64,000 nt of DNA from Novakomyces olei (lineage: Eukaryota > Ascomycota > Novakomycetes > Novakomycetales > Novakomycetaceae), in assembly GCA_016906335.1 (NCBI GenBank), contig JADEYG010000001.1, positions 310,001-374,000 on the forward strand. Reading direction: 5' to 3'. The translations under genes were made by a program, and so were the position numbers. The notes beneath the pieces are model-generated. The model did no database searches and had not been told where the DNA came from. It saw only the letters and a program-made list of their open reading frames with translations. Each line of letters starts with the position of its first letter. Position 1 is the stretch's first letter. Positions 32,210 through 43,290 of the stretch are shown piece after piece.

Positions 32210-32584
32210 CTCGCACGCTAGCGAGTGCAACCCTTTGCACTCCGCTAGCGCGAGAACAATTCATAGTTATTTCGTAGACTAGTTTAGGACGAGAGCTTTC
32301 CGCTCTAACTTGTGCGACCTTCGCATAAGTTAGCTTGGGAAGAGTAGTTTAGTATGCGAAGAAGCATCCGCTCCTCCGCAACTAAATTCAGTTTACAGTT
32401 GCCTGTGAAGGCCTCTCGCCCTTCACGGGTTGATTATCTCAAAGTGGGAGTAATATATTATATTACTCCTGGTAAGCCTAATAGTAATCGCTTTCTGTGT
32501 CTTGGGTCTCTTTACTCTTTTGACTTCTGTTTAACTATACACGACCGGCCTCCAGCGGTTGTGGCTGTAAGGAGCGCCTTACAC
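32210..32584 (+). repeat. Partial solo LTR, family C
   Basis: Matches the distal ~375 bp of the 630-bp family C LTR (CGCACGCTAGCGAGTGC onward, hairpin CCTGTGAAGG / CCCTTCACGGG, end GCGCCTTACA). It is more diverged than the LTRs of element C. Confidence 0.8.
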
Positions 32585-33157
32585 TTATTCTCAATATTAT
32601 TATTATTCTAATTATCTCTTATTATGAGTTTTATCATTTACTGTGAATTACTTAATTACTTCTTACTATATGTTAGCGAATATATACACAGCTCATATTT
32701 CGTTATAACAGATTTAATATATTATTATATATGGTGCTCACAACATTACTCATTGTTTTTATCTTTGCGGGATCTTGTTAAAAATATTTTCACGGCGCTA
32801 CAAACACCGTTACAGAACATATAGCGCGATGACGGAGCTCACGCGTCCGAGGGAGGAGAGTGGCGAAGAGCCCAGTGGTCGGAAGCGCAGACAGCGCAAC
32901 GGAGGTTCGTTTAAATGTGAAGTGTGCGATCAGCCCTTTTACTATTCGAAAGATCTGAGAAAACACGAGCAGTCGTTCCATTCGATCAACCTAACGGAAA
33001 TAATAAATGGATGGAAGAAGAAAGCAGACAAGGCTATCAACTACGATATCGGATTATTGGCCTTAAAACGCGCTTTTGAATCTCCACATCATCTCATCGA
33101 AGTGGAAAAACAGGACGCGAAAATAACAATTAATCAGATCATTGTAATGAACCATTT

Positions 33158-33581
33158 AGGGTTAGTTAGGGTTAGCGTTATAGATATAGTTTAGGGTTAT
33201 GGTTAGGGTTTACCCCACCTAGGATCCCTACCTAGGATCCCCTCTTCATTACTTACCTTTTTCCCCTCTTTTATTTCGTCTATACACTTCCGCGCGTTTA
33301 TTTACTTTGCGCTATTTATTTGTTTACTTTTTTCCGTTTTCGGCGCAGCCCCTTCGCAGCGTGCTGCGCCTTTCTCCTCCGTCCGTAGCTTATAAATAGC
33401 ACCGTGGTGAGCCCAGCTCCCCACGGGTAAATCTATTCTATATAATTTCTATTCTATTTTCTATCTATTTATTTTCTATTCTATTCAATTTCTCTATTTA
33501 ATTTTCTAATATATTTTCTTTTACTTTCAGACGCCTACGTTTCGCTCCGCCTTTCTTCCCTCCTTTTCCCCTTTCCTCACA
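33158..33581. repeat. LTR-like repeat, family E, with TTAGGG-type edge
   Basis: About 424 bp: TTAGGG-like repeats at the left edge, a CTTATAAATAG box, a hairpin (CCGTGGTGAGC / GCTCCCCACGG), a pyrimidine-rich tail and a TCCTCACA end. A second copy is at 40163-40594 and part of a third at 19558-19730. It interrupts the JmjC-like fossil. Confidence 0.75.
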
Positions 33582-34055
33582 ATCATTGAGGTCTTTTTTA
33601 AGGAGAAACAATGTATCCTATTGAAAACTTATACGCGAACGGCCGACCCAGATCTGACAGTGACAAAATTTGTGACTAGTCTTATTGACAGTACAAAGAA
33701 GATTGCTATCTACAATATCAGTGGCGGAAACGAGCTTGTCCAGCCAGCGAGAGGCATGTTGGAATCTCGGATTTTTGGCTACACGCGATAACGCCCGCGT
33801 CCACTATCACCGACGTGCGCGTGGACAACATATCGCTCGGGCATACGATTTATTGTTTATCGGGAAAAAAGCTATTGTTTCTGTGGCCCGGTTTTGAGGA
33901 TCATCTGACACAGTTTGCCACATACCATCGGGCAGATGGAGATCTTTACTTACCAAAGGCGATCAAAGAATTGCGCGATTTGAAATTGGCTATATTGGGG
34001 GCGGGAGATTTTGTGATACTTCCGGCGGGTCACTGCATGCGGTTATAACCGTTGA

Positions 34056-34406
34056 TGTTAGGGGGTGACCCTGGGTGATGGACTAGCCCGATATCGCGCG
34101 GGCGGAGGCAGGAAGATGGGACGAACCAGAGTACTGTCGGGGATTATTGCAACAAGGAAACTAAGGAGCCTACAGTTGCGAAGTATAGGCGTAACCTAAA
34201 TTGATTTCACACAAGGGACAAGTAGAAGACAAGCCTCTATTTATAAGCTTGACCCTTGTGGTTAAACTATGAGAAAAACTATTCTAGAACTATCTAAGCC
34301 ACGTTAAACGAATAACTAAAAGTAATAAAGTAATAAACTGAAAAGTAGAATAAGACTCGTCGCTATATCAACCGTTCATAGCGGCATAAATAGCGACTCC
34401 CTAACA
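34056..34406. repeat. Solo LTR, family J, in the JmjC-like fossil
   Basis: 351 bp with inverted ends TGTTAGGG...CCCTAACA and a perfect GTTGA target duplication (34051-34055, 34407-34411). Not otherwise seen in the window. Confidence 0.88.
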
Positions 34407-34625
34407 GTTGAGATCTCTATGATTACCGGCTACATGTTTGTCGACAAGTGCGCCGATTGGAAAAATCTAGCGCTTTGGGACGCAAAGGCTGCTCGAGATG
34501 ATGCCGCGGTGGCTGCTGTTTTTAGCGAGCACCAGGAGGCCTTGGAGCTGCTATCCTCGTGCAACCTGCTTACCCCAAATATCGAAGGAGACGTCAAGGC
34601 AGGAATTGAATACCTCGAGTCTTGA

Positions 34626-37014
34626 GGAGAGGGTAGTTACGGTGCGCTATATGAGGCGCTAGCTAGCGCTGAAGATAGCGCTTTTTCATTCTTTAATTTG
34701 TTTTTTTAAACTTTGTGTTACGACTTCTATTTTTAATTCTATTTTTAACTATCAGCTTCTATTATTAGTTAGCAACTTAGTTTAGTTTTATTAGTTAGTT
34801 TGATTAGTTAGTTTGATAAGTTTTTCGGGCTAAGCCCCACGGAGCGTCATAAGAATGGCACACTCCCCTCTTATGTTTGCTACGTGTAATCAAATTTTGG
34901 TGTGCAATATTTGTGTGTTCAATTTCTAGGTTCCCTACTTTCTACGTATCCTCAACAGAGCCAGCGTGAGATCTGGCATCATCACCTTATTGCACATTTA
35001 CGACTTATTGGAAGTAAAACCCCCATAACAAAATACCTTTACAAAAAGAGAATGTGCAACATGTTAAACCCACTAATTTACAAGATTTTTAAGCAACATG
35101 GCATGAACGTCTCGCCTATGCAAGTAAACAATATTGGTTGAATTTAAAAATGGAATGGCAGCCGGCAAAATACAGAACTTACCGACTGATTAGACTGAAA
35201 CATGCATTACGTGCAAACTTTCAAATATTACAAGGACACAATTTCCCACAGATAATAGAACTAGGCCAACCAAATCATTTGGTTCATAGCGATGTTTGCG
35301 GTCTAATAATGTTCAATCAAAATAAAATTCAAATCTTTTACTACATTTAATGAAGACATTTCTAAATACACGTTTTTTTATCTAGTGAAAAATACAAGTA
35401 TCAAAACTGGTTTCAGAATTTTTTCCATTAATTAAAACTTAACTTGGAGAAAAATAAAACTATTCAAAACAGAGAATCGGCTTGAATTTTTAAATTCAAA
35501 AATGTCAATGTTAACAAACAATTTGGCATTATACATCAAACTTCCACGATTTATAGGTTTTAACCCTAACCTAGAAGGTGTGACATGATTCAATATCATT
35601 AAGTTTGACTAAACTTTGTTTTCCCTATGGCGGTTATAACGCGGAATGATACTCACTATTATAACTCAATGTATTAAAATAGATAATAAAAAGAATAGAA
35701 AAGCTAGGTCCTAAAATATGGGAAACCGTGTTCTTTTATAAACACCCATATTAATCTGTTGTCCGAAATATCGAAATGGCGTGATAAAGTATGTGTCAGC
35801 CTCCGTCGTAGTGTGATTAATTAATAATCATATGCTACATGTAATCAAATCTTGTGTGCAATATTTTGGTATCCAATTACTAGGTTTTGTATTTTCCGCG
35901 TATCCTCGTCAAAGCCATCGTGAGATCTGGCATTCCTACCTTATTGCACCTTTACGACTTATTAAAAGTAAAGCCCCCATAACAATGACAGTTCCCCGCA
36001 ATTTGTTTTGGTAGCGCAGACAGTATACTATAGTATGTAAAATAAGTAAGTTCCGTGAACCCGAGTCGTACAAGATTGCCACAATTGTTCTGTATTCGGC
36101 GATAAACCGTTCAGCGTCTCCTCCCCACAATTTTTGAGGAGCCATGAGTTTGGCTGTTACCGCTTCGATCACTTGATTTTTCTTTTTTTCAAATTCCGAA
36201 TCTAGAGTTTTCAATAATTCTCTAGGTGATTTAATTCCGTCAATGCAGGGGTTCAAGCAATCATCCGCATATTGCTCCAATTATTTCGGCAGTGATTGTT
36301 AGCACTATAGTTCTAGGAAAACTAGATTCTTGTTCGGGTCCAATAATGAGGAGAACCTATGTAGTTCCAATGTTATGTTGCTACCCAGCACGCTTGCTTA
36401 AATACATGTGGAATGTTATAAAGCGGGCGGAATTGGACTCACTGTTATAACTTTTGTAAATTAAAATAAGAAATAAAAATAGAAAAACTATGTCCTAAAC
36501 TATGGGAAACCGTGTCCTTTTATAGACTCTTTATTGGATTAGTAATCTATTGTCCGAAAGTCCAAAATGGCATGATAAATTATAAGTCAGCTTATATTAA
36601 TTATTTATCAAATGCCAAAGTTAACCGAGTTTTGGACTAATTCGTACAATTTAAAGTAATTTAATATATTTCTAATTAGATTTACTATCTACACTCTTAG
36701 CATAGAACTCTTAAATGCGCGTAGTAACGAAAGCTTTTATTACTATAAGGCTCTGCCAGTCGTACGCGGCTGGCTACAGCAGGGAACTCCAGATGGAAAT
36801 TATTTCTTCCAACAAAGTTGATTAACCGTAAAGCTAAAAGAGAGAAGCCCCTTTATATCCTTTACGGACTACGTACTAACTAATGTCACTAACTATAAAA
36901 TAACTCAAGGACTATCTCAAGCAGGGTTTAAAAAGGCTAAGCCTCAACATGTAAGCTAAACTACTTTACTCGGTGCAAGTTCTTTGCAAGTTGCACTGTA
37001 CTAGCACCATGTCA
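34626..37014. mobile_element. Mosaic of copia fossils and LTR pieces
   Basis: Plus-strand copia fragments lie at 34870-35345 (pre-integrase REIWHHHLIAHLRL, integrase HLVHSDVCGLIM) and 35832-35990 (a second copy of the first part). A minus-strand copia gag piece is at 36000-36280. Two copies of an LTR with the shared blocks ATGGGAAACCGTGT and CCTTTTATAGAC lie at about 35640-35825 and 36414-36704; a third copy is at 40685-40970. A different LTR piece ends at 37014 (CACCATGTCA). All are old and broken. Confidence 0.65.
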
Positions 37015-37710
37015 GATGCGAACCATGAAATAAGGGGTCTTTTACCCAAGCCAAGCATCCAAATGGTTTTTCATAAATTAAACGATTGTCGCGATTAAAC
37101 CACATTTGATAAGGAGTTTTATCGTAGCCTTTGATTGGCTGTTGATTTCTCAAAACTATGGCGTGCTCGAATGCGTCCTCCCAAAATGTATCCGTTAGTT
37201 TAGAATCAATTAATATGCATCTTGCGATTTCTTGGATCGTACGATTAAGACGCTCAGCCACTCTATTTTGTTCTTGATTGTATGGTACTGAGGTTTCGTG
37301 CCGAATTCCCTTTTCTATAAAATAATTATTTAATTTTGTATTAACAAATTCTCGTCCATTATCAGACCGTAGTCTTTTAATTGTGATTTTCTTTTGGTTT
37401 TCAATATAGGAAATAATATTTATCAGCGCTTTAGCTGTATCTCCTTCAGTTTTCAAGATAATCCAAAACACAATTTTTTCGACCACCCATAGCGAGTAGA
37501 ATCCGTTTGTTTCCATTTCTTGACGAAGGAAAGGTCCCATAACGTCAGTATGAAGTAGGTCACATGGTTCTCGTTTTGTTTTACTATTCTCTGGAAATGG
37601 ATTTCTTGTAATTTTTCCTTTTGCACATACTTCACAATTTTTAATTTCTCCTGCACTGGCTTCAGATATTGGTTCAATTTGTGTTCTCTTAGACATTTCA
37701 ATCATCTTGG

Positions 37711-38404
37711 TGTAATGGCCCTTAGAGGGGAGCACCGCGGTGTAAACTCGCGTGTCGCTACAGGCGAACACGGACCGTCCTTTGCGAGACCGCTCGACAA
37801 AAGAAGTTCAATCGGGTACCGCGCAAAGCGAGTACCGAGAAACGGGAACGTAGACTTGCGCCCGGCGCAAGAACTAAGGAAAAGGAAAGGGATGTTGTCC
37901 TTGAAAAGGCGACGGCGCTTCTCTAAAGCTTACCTGCTACAAGGCTATGTAGCAACTTTGCGATTATAAGCCCGTGGAGAAAGTTCTCTCCATGGGCGAC
38001 TATGTAGACTATCCTATGAGGCTTAGCGGCTCGCTTAGCCACTTCGCGGTCTAAGCCTCATCCCACCACGATCTCAATGCGATGGTCCCAGACCATCCGC
38101 ATTGGGAAAGCGGTGGCGAGCTATGTACTCTATGGATCGACCTATCTAGCCTCGTAGCGATGCGCGATCGCTACTACTACTGGCATGCGCCGCGACGTGC
38201 CTACGTCGCGCGGGCATGGACGTGGACCTGCTTCGCGCGAGCCAGGTCCAACCTGCTCGCGAGCTAGGCCACTAACGCGCTTCGCGCGAGTAATGTCCAA
38301 CATTACCTCGCGCGAGCTATTCAAAGCTACCTAGCCTGAAGTCATCGCCCTTGGCGCTGCACGTCGTTCGCTGTCGTGGTTCGCGCGAGGCGGGGATCAT
38401 GACA
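37711..38404 (-). repeat. Solo LTR, family B
   Basis: 694 bp, starts TGTAATGGCCC and ends ATCATGACA on the plus strand, with a perfect CTTGG target duplication (37706-37710, 38405-38409). It interrupts copia relic 2. Confidence 0.93.
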
Positions 38405-38949
38405 CTTGGTCAGTAAGGCATGCCCTTGACTTCTGTGAATATCGTAGCCATTATTTTTTGATAAATTAAAAACAAAAGTAGCCTTAAGCAATTCAGAAAT
38501 ATAAATTTCGCCATTTGATAAGCGCGTAATTCCCGTCAAGAATTTTCCTTTTTGTTTTGTTTTAAGATTTTAAAAATCAACTTTTAGATTATTATCCAGT
38601 AGAAGACCAAGAGAAATCAGATTGCAAGGTGCACTCTCAACGTAGCAGACATTATAGATTGTTGCCTCTTTACCATTAAGAATTATCTCAATGTCACCTT
38701 GTGTGTCCGCTGTAATACTTTGTCCATTGGCTATCTTTAATGATTTTTTAATTGATTTTGTATTAACAAGCCAATCCAGACGATTTGTAATATGTACGCC
38801 AGCTCCAGAGTCAATAATAAATGTAGCGCTATCACTTTCAGTAGGCTCAGCTTCATTTGTTGCAAAGTCATTGGTTAAATCTCACCATTAATGCTATTTT
38901 CTCAGAATCGGTTTTTGTATTTTTCTTCTTTAAGAACCAGCATTGTTTG

Positions 38950-39347
38950 TGTGAGAAACTGAGAGGGCGCCGAAGTTCAAAAAACCTTTGGCGGAGCCTA
39001 TCTTGCCTCTACAGGTACTATTTGCTTCGAGGCGGAGGTAGCCGCAGCAAAAGGAAGGGAGATGTATTGAAATGATGATTTAATTGTTTGCAGTTAACCC
39101 GTGAAAAAAAATTTCTTTCCGGGCGCGGAACTATTTATTAAACTTTGGCGTGACTGTCGCGAGGCTGGAGAAGACCAGCCACGCAATGGCTGGATTGCCT
39201 AGTTGGGCATAGCCCTACTTCGTGCGGAAGCTGTATCTTCCGCACGGAACTATGGGAAGGACTATGAAAGATCCTATGAGCATCTATGAAAAGAACCGTT
39301 AAAATTCCAAAATAGAACTTCGCGAATGAACTTCGCGGTTCATTACA
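38950..39347 (-). repeat. Solo LTR, family H
   Basis: 398 bp, TGTGAGAAACTG...TTCATTACA, with a perfect GTTTG target duplication (38945-38949, 39348-39352). Confidence 0.93.
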
Positions 39348-39408
39348 GTTTGACAGAATGACCAGGCTTCTTGAAATAAAAGCATTTGTGTTAGGCCATA
39401 GTGTAGAT

Positions 39409-39730
39409 AGTAAAATTAAAATTAAAAATGACATAATTAAATTAAATTAATTCACTCCAAATACGGAATCTAACCGATTTGGAGGAACATTTAATTACTA
39501 ATCATTAAATCAAGCCACTGATCGGGTATCTGTATCTTATCAATGATAAGGTGATTACTAATTGATCGGTTACTTCTGATCCTATCTGATTACTAATTGA
39601 TAGGAAAGTCTTAATCCTATCTCTTGGCAAATTACGAAGATAAGAGCTGAGCCTTGACGTCTATAAAAGGACAAGGTTTTCCATAGTTTAAGGGTAGATT
39701 TAATTAATCTAAAAGTTATAACAGTGAGTA
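39409..39730 (-). repeat. Copia-type LTR fragment
   Basis: Reverse-complement relative of the blocks at 19266-19455 (shared CTTTTATAGAC and CAAGGCTCAGCT motifs). It lies 5' of the gag part of relic 2 on the minus strand or inserted in it. Old. Confidence 0.55.
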
Positions 39731-40162
39731 ATTTCCACAGTTATAACAATTTGACCCTTTTTATTATTATTTCCAGCATAATTGACTACTTCAGAAATTT
39801 CATCCCCTTCAGAGCCCTTGCTGAGAGTGGTTGCTCTGTCGATCATTTGAATTCGAACAGTTTGGAGATCCACATTTGGAATACCAACCAGATCTTTTAT
39901 TCCTTGGTATTCTTGTGGTAGGCCGTTGACATATTTTAGCATTTTATCTTCCTCGTTCATTATGGCGCCAGCCGATATCGCCTCCGTTTCGAGCTCGTCG
40001 ACTTTATTCATGCATGAATAAATATCTTTAAAGTTTTCAAGTTTCAAAGAATCCAAATTTCTCATTACTTCTCGTAGGTGAGTCTTCGAATTCTTCCCAT
40101 AGAGCTGTTTGAGGAAATCCAGAACTTCAGTGCCAGTATCGTGGCTTCTTGTAATGAATCTT

Positions 40163-40594
40163 TTAGGGTTAGTTAGGGTTAGGGTCATAGATATAGTTTA
40201 GGGTCATGGTTAGGGTTTACCTAACCAAGGATCCCTTCCTAGGATCCCTTCCTAGGATCCCCTCTTTATTACTTACCTTTTTCTCCTCTTTTATTTCGTC
40301 TATACACTTCCGCGCGTTTATTTACTTTGCGCTATTCATTTGTTTACTTCTTTCCGTTTCCGGCGCAGCCCCTTCCAAACGTGCTGCGCCTTCCGCCTCC
40401 GTCCGTAGTTTATAAATAGCGCCGTGGTGAGCCCAGCTCCCCACGGGTTAATCTATTCATTCTCTATATATTTTTCTATTCATTTTCTAATTTCTATTTA
40501 CTTTTCTCTATATATTTTCATATGTATTTTCTCTATTTTCAGACGCCTACGTTCCGCTCCACCTTTCTATCTTCCTTTCCCCCCCTTCCTCACA
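40163..40594. repeat. LTR-like repeat, family E, second copy
   Basis: Same layout as 33158-33581: TTAGGG-type edge, repeated CCTAGGATCCC blocks, TTATAAATAG box, hairpin around GTGGTGAGCCCAGCTCCCCA, pyrimidine tail, CCTCACA end. Confidence 0.75.
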
Positions 40595-41460
40595 CTTCTG
40601 AAGCTAAAGATCAACTCGGGGGTAACTGATGATGCAATCATTCTTAACAATTGTTTTTCTTTTCTTTTATATTCAAGTTGAGTGTGAGGATAACTCACTG
40701 TTGTAACTAATAAATTAAAAAGATAGAAAAACTATGTATCTAAACTATGGGAAACCGTGTCCTTTTATAGACTCCTGTAATGGATTAATAATCCATTGTC
40801 CGAAAGCCCAAAATGGCGTGATTAATTATGAGTCAGCTTCCGCTATGGCGTGATTAATTATTAATCAAATGCCGAGGTTTTAGATTTAATCCGTACACGT
40901 TTAGGACCCTTTAAGTAATTCGATGTTTAATTATTTTTATTATCTACACTCCTAACATTGAGATTTTGCAAAATTGTTTTCTTTGAGCTGCAAAATCGAC
41001 ACATCATTTAGCTTGTTAGGTGGTGACTCAATACAAAGCAATTTAAAGTCCGCCAAGATTACACGTTGGCCTTGACAGGGAGTAGCAAAGGATAGGCAGA
41101 TAGAAGAACTAATCTCAAAACACTTATATTAAGCGGAACCTTGGTTTTTGTAACGTTCCGAACCCAGTAGAAGGATATCCCCTTCTTGTACTTGAGCTCT
41201 GCTCGTTACTTGCCGAAGATCCCATTCTACGAAACTACTAAAGTAACTAGCTTATTGCAGAAGTGCTATAGTCAGCGCTCTAAGCGCTACTCTAAGCAAC
41301 TTCCTACAATACTACTAACTAAACTAGCTAAACTAAACTAAACTACGAAGTTGCTTACTCAAGTGCTCCCAGCACCTTTCTAAGCAACCCCTGACACAGC
41401 TCTTTCGATCTCCTATGTATTTCGAAAATACTTTTCCATGCTCTATAGTTATAGGATTGA
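40595..41460. mobile_element. LTR mosaic (copia-type LTR and unassigned LTR)
   Basis: A third copy of the LTR with ATGGGAAACCGTGTCCTTTT spans about 40685-40970 (ends CTCCTAACA). A segment from 41073 to 41396 has inverted TGACAGGG/CCCTGACA-type ends but no clear target duplication. No coding content. Confidence 0.5.
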
Positions 41461-41754
41461 TGTCATGATCCTCGCCTTGGCGAGTCCCTGACAGCCGCGT
41501 TGGGAAGCGAGGGGCGACGCCTGTAGTTGGAGTTGGGTTGTCCGCGCGTCGCAAGCTTCGCCAACGCGGCCCAAGACCAGTCGGCGCGTAACGCGATGGT
41601 CTTGGGATGTAGAAGTTGTCTTAGTGCGCATGTAGGTACGCGCACTAAGCCAGCTTGGCCCACGAGAGCGAGGGGCTCCATGCACAATGTGCACGGACCT
41701 CGCTTCCCGTTCTCATTCTCGCACGCTAGCGAGTGCGACCCTTCGCACTCCGCT

Positions 41755-42384
41755 TGTAAGACGGTCCTTACAGCTACAATCGCTGGAGGCCGGCCGTGTA
41801 TAGTTTAAATAAAGTAAAGGAATAAGAAAGACCAGGAAAGCAGAAAGCGATTACTGTAAAGCTTACCAGGAGTAATATAATATATTACTCCCACTTTGAG
41901 ATAATCAACCCGTGAAGGGCGAGAGGCCTTCACGGGCAACTATAAACTAAACTAAGTTGCGGAGGAGCGGATGCTCCTTCGCATTCTAAACTACTCTTCC
42001 CAAGCTAACTTATGCGAAGGTCGCACAAGTTAGAGAGGGAAGCTCTCAGCCTAAACTAATCTATGAAATAACTATGAATGTTCTCGCGCTAGCGGAGTGC
42101 GAAGGGTCGCACTCGCTAGCGTGCGAGAATGAGAACGGGAAGCGAGGTCCGTGCACATTGTGCATGGAGCCCCTCGCTCCCGTGGGCCAAGCTGGCTTAG
42201 TGCGCGTACCTACATGCGCACTAAGACAACTTCTACGTCCCAAGACCATCGCATTACGCGCCGACTGGTCTTGGGCCGCGTTGGCGAAGCTTGCGACGCG
42301 CGGACATCCCAAGTCCGACTACAGGCGTCGCCCCTCGCTTCCCAACGCGGTTGTCAGGGACTCGCCAAGGCGAGGATCATGACA
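41755..42384 (-). repeat. 3' LTR of element C
   Basis: 630 bp. The plus-strand sequence right after it (42385-42400, GTATCCCCCCCTCCCTT) is the complement of the polypurine tract. Confidence 0.93.
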
Positions 42385-42646
42385 GTATCCCCCCCTCCCT
42401 TGGGCGAGGTCCCCGCGCCCGCAAAACATAAAATATTCCATAAAAATAGAAAGGCGAACAAAATAAACGCTAATTTCAATTGCCGCGTGTCACAATAATA
42501 TTTTCTCCTCAGTAAACGCGTAAATAAACATATAGAATAGCATGGGAAATAAAAGGGGTGTTCGCGTTTTGTTGCAGAGGGGTAAAGAGGCAAAACGCGA
42601 AGATAAATAGTATCCAGTCGCGTTCGCAAAGACAGTTCTGAACGCG

Positions 42647-43078
42647 ATGTCGCTTGCACGTGTGACTGTGTCCGAGAAGCCGTGCGGCTATTGTGTTTCG
42701 CAGGGGAGGCGCTGTGAGTTCTTCATGACAGCCATCCCTCGCGTCCGTCGCTGCTTAGCGTGTGCGGCGCGTAAAACCAAGTGCGAGGGCGCGATGTTTA
42801 TGTCGCCGACCCTGTTGAATTCGCGCATACGCGGGTCGATCGTCGAGCGCGAGTATCGTAAGTATGATAACGCTCGTAAGGCAAAGTTGGCCTCCACTGT
42901 TCCTCGCGTTGCGACGCCCGTTGTAGAAGTCGCCCAATGCGCGGCAACCGATTCGTCTGAGGGCCTCGGGGTTGCTGTTGAAAGAGCATTGGCCGCTAAA
43001 GATCGCGAAATCGATTCGCTCCGTCAGCAGGTCCTAGAGCTGAAAGCGGAAATTTCGGCTTTGCGCGGCTTGGAATGA
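42647..43078 (+). CDS. Element C antisense ORF: six-Cys Zn cluster plus coiled coil
   Basis: A 143-residue ORF on the strand opposite to element C, between the end of pol and the 3' LTR. Cysteines 13, 16, 23, 36, 39 and 46 follow C-x2-C-x6-C-x12-C-x2-C-x6-C, the spacing of fungal Zn(II)2Cys6 clusters. The basic loop is in the second half (CAARKTKCEG), the reverse of Gal4-type order. A variable linker follows, then a C-terminal heptad region (KDREIDSLRQQVLELKAEIS) that predicts a dimeric coiled coil. Element B has a homologue with all six Cys at the same residue numbers in the same antisense slot (51113-51568). It is probably a DNA-binding, possibly autoregulatory protein; that role is inferred. 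Its promoter would lie between the ATG and the LTR. Confidence 0.75.
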   Translation: MSLARVTVSEKPCGYCVSQGRRCEFFMTAIPRVRRCLACAARKTKCEGAMFMSPTLLNSRIRGSIVEREYRKYDNARKAKLASTVPRVATPVVEVAQCAATDSSEGLGVAVERALAAKDREIDSLRQQVLELKAEISALRGLE

Positions 43079-43290
43079 GCGCCAAAATTCTTCAAATATG
43101 CGATACATCTTGTTTTGATTTTAATAATTTTTAATACATTTTCAAAAAAAAATTTCCAAATAGCGATAAATAACTAGTGCGAATTGTGTATTATATCGCA
43201 GTCGTAAACAAAAATCAAGAGTTGAGTCTCGCGATTGCGTAAGATTACGTGAGTTGAATGACGTAACCTGTATCGCGATTAACGTAAACA

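Larger units (their letters stand above)
32829..34625 (+). mobile_element. Fossil relative of the C2H2-JmjC cargo, interrupted by two repeats
   Basis: A decayed, diverged relative of the cargo ORF of element A. A basic N-terminus and a C2H2 finger (CEVCDQPFYYSKDLRKHEQS) are followed downstream by the same alpha/beta stretch and JmjC-like core (LSGKKLLFLWPGFEDHL, RADGDLYLPKAIKEL). Two repeats have inserted into it (33158-33581 and 34056-34406). Identity with the element A ORF is low, so this is a separate lineage. The parent element is not otherwise recognisable here. It is broken in several places. Confidence 0.68.
37015..40162 (-). mobile_element. Ty1/copia relic 2 (gag to integrase)
   Basis: Minus strand. 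Copia gag is at 39709-40161 (LKQLYGKNSKTHLREVMRNL, VNGLPQEYQGIKDLV). Protease and pre-integrase traces lie at 38405-38949, and integrase at 37015-37710 has its zinc region and core (CEVCAKGKITRNPF, LHTDVMGPF, LRSDNGREF, NRVAERLNRTIQEIAR). Two solo LTRs interrupt it (37711-38404, 38950-39347), and an LTR fragment lies at 39409-39730. It is an old fossil with several breaks, distinct from relic 1 because both contain the FGCLA integrase motif. Confidence 0.8.

Noticed and set aside
33158-33215. TTAGGG-like stretch as a telomere or chromosome end
   Set aside because: It is short, imperfect and internal, and it recurs as the edge of a dispersed repeat.
42074-42382. 102-residue ORF repeated in family C LTRs (also at 55309), with overlapping ORFs on both strands
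   Set aside because: LTR-internal and GC-rich, open in several frames at once; no independent support for coding.
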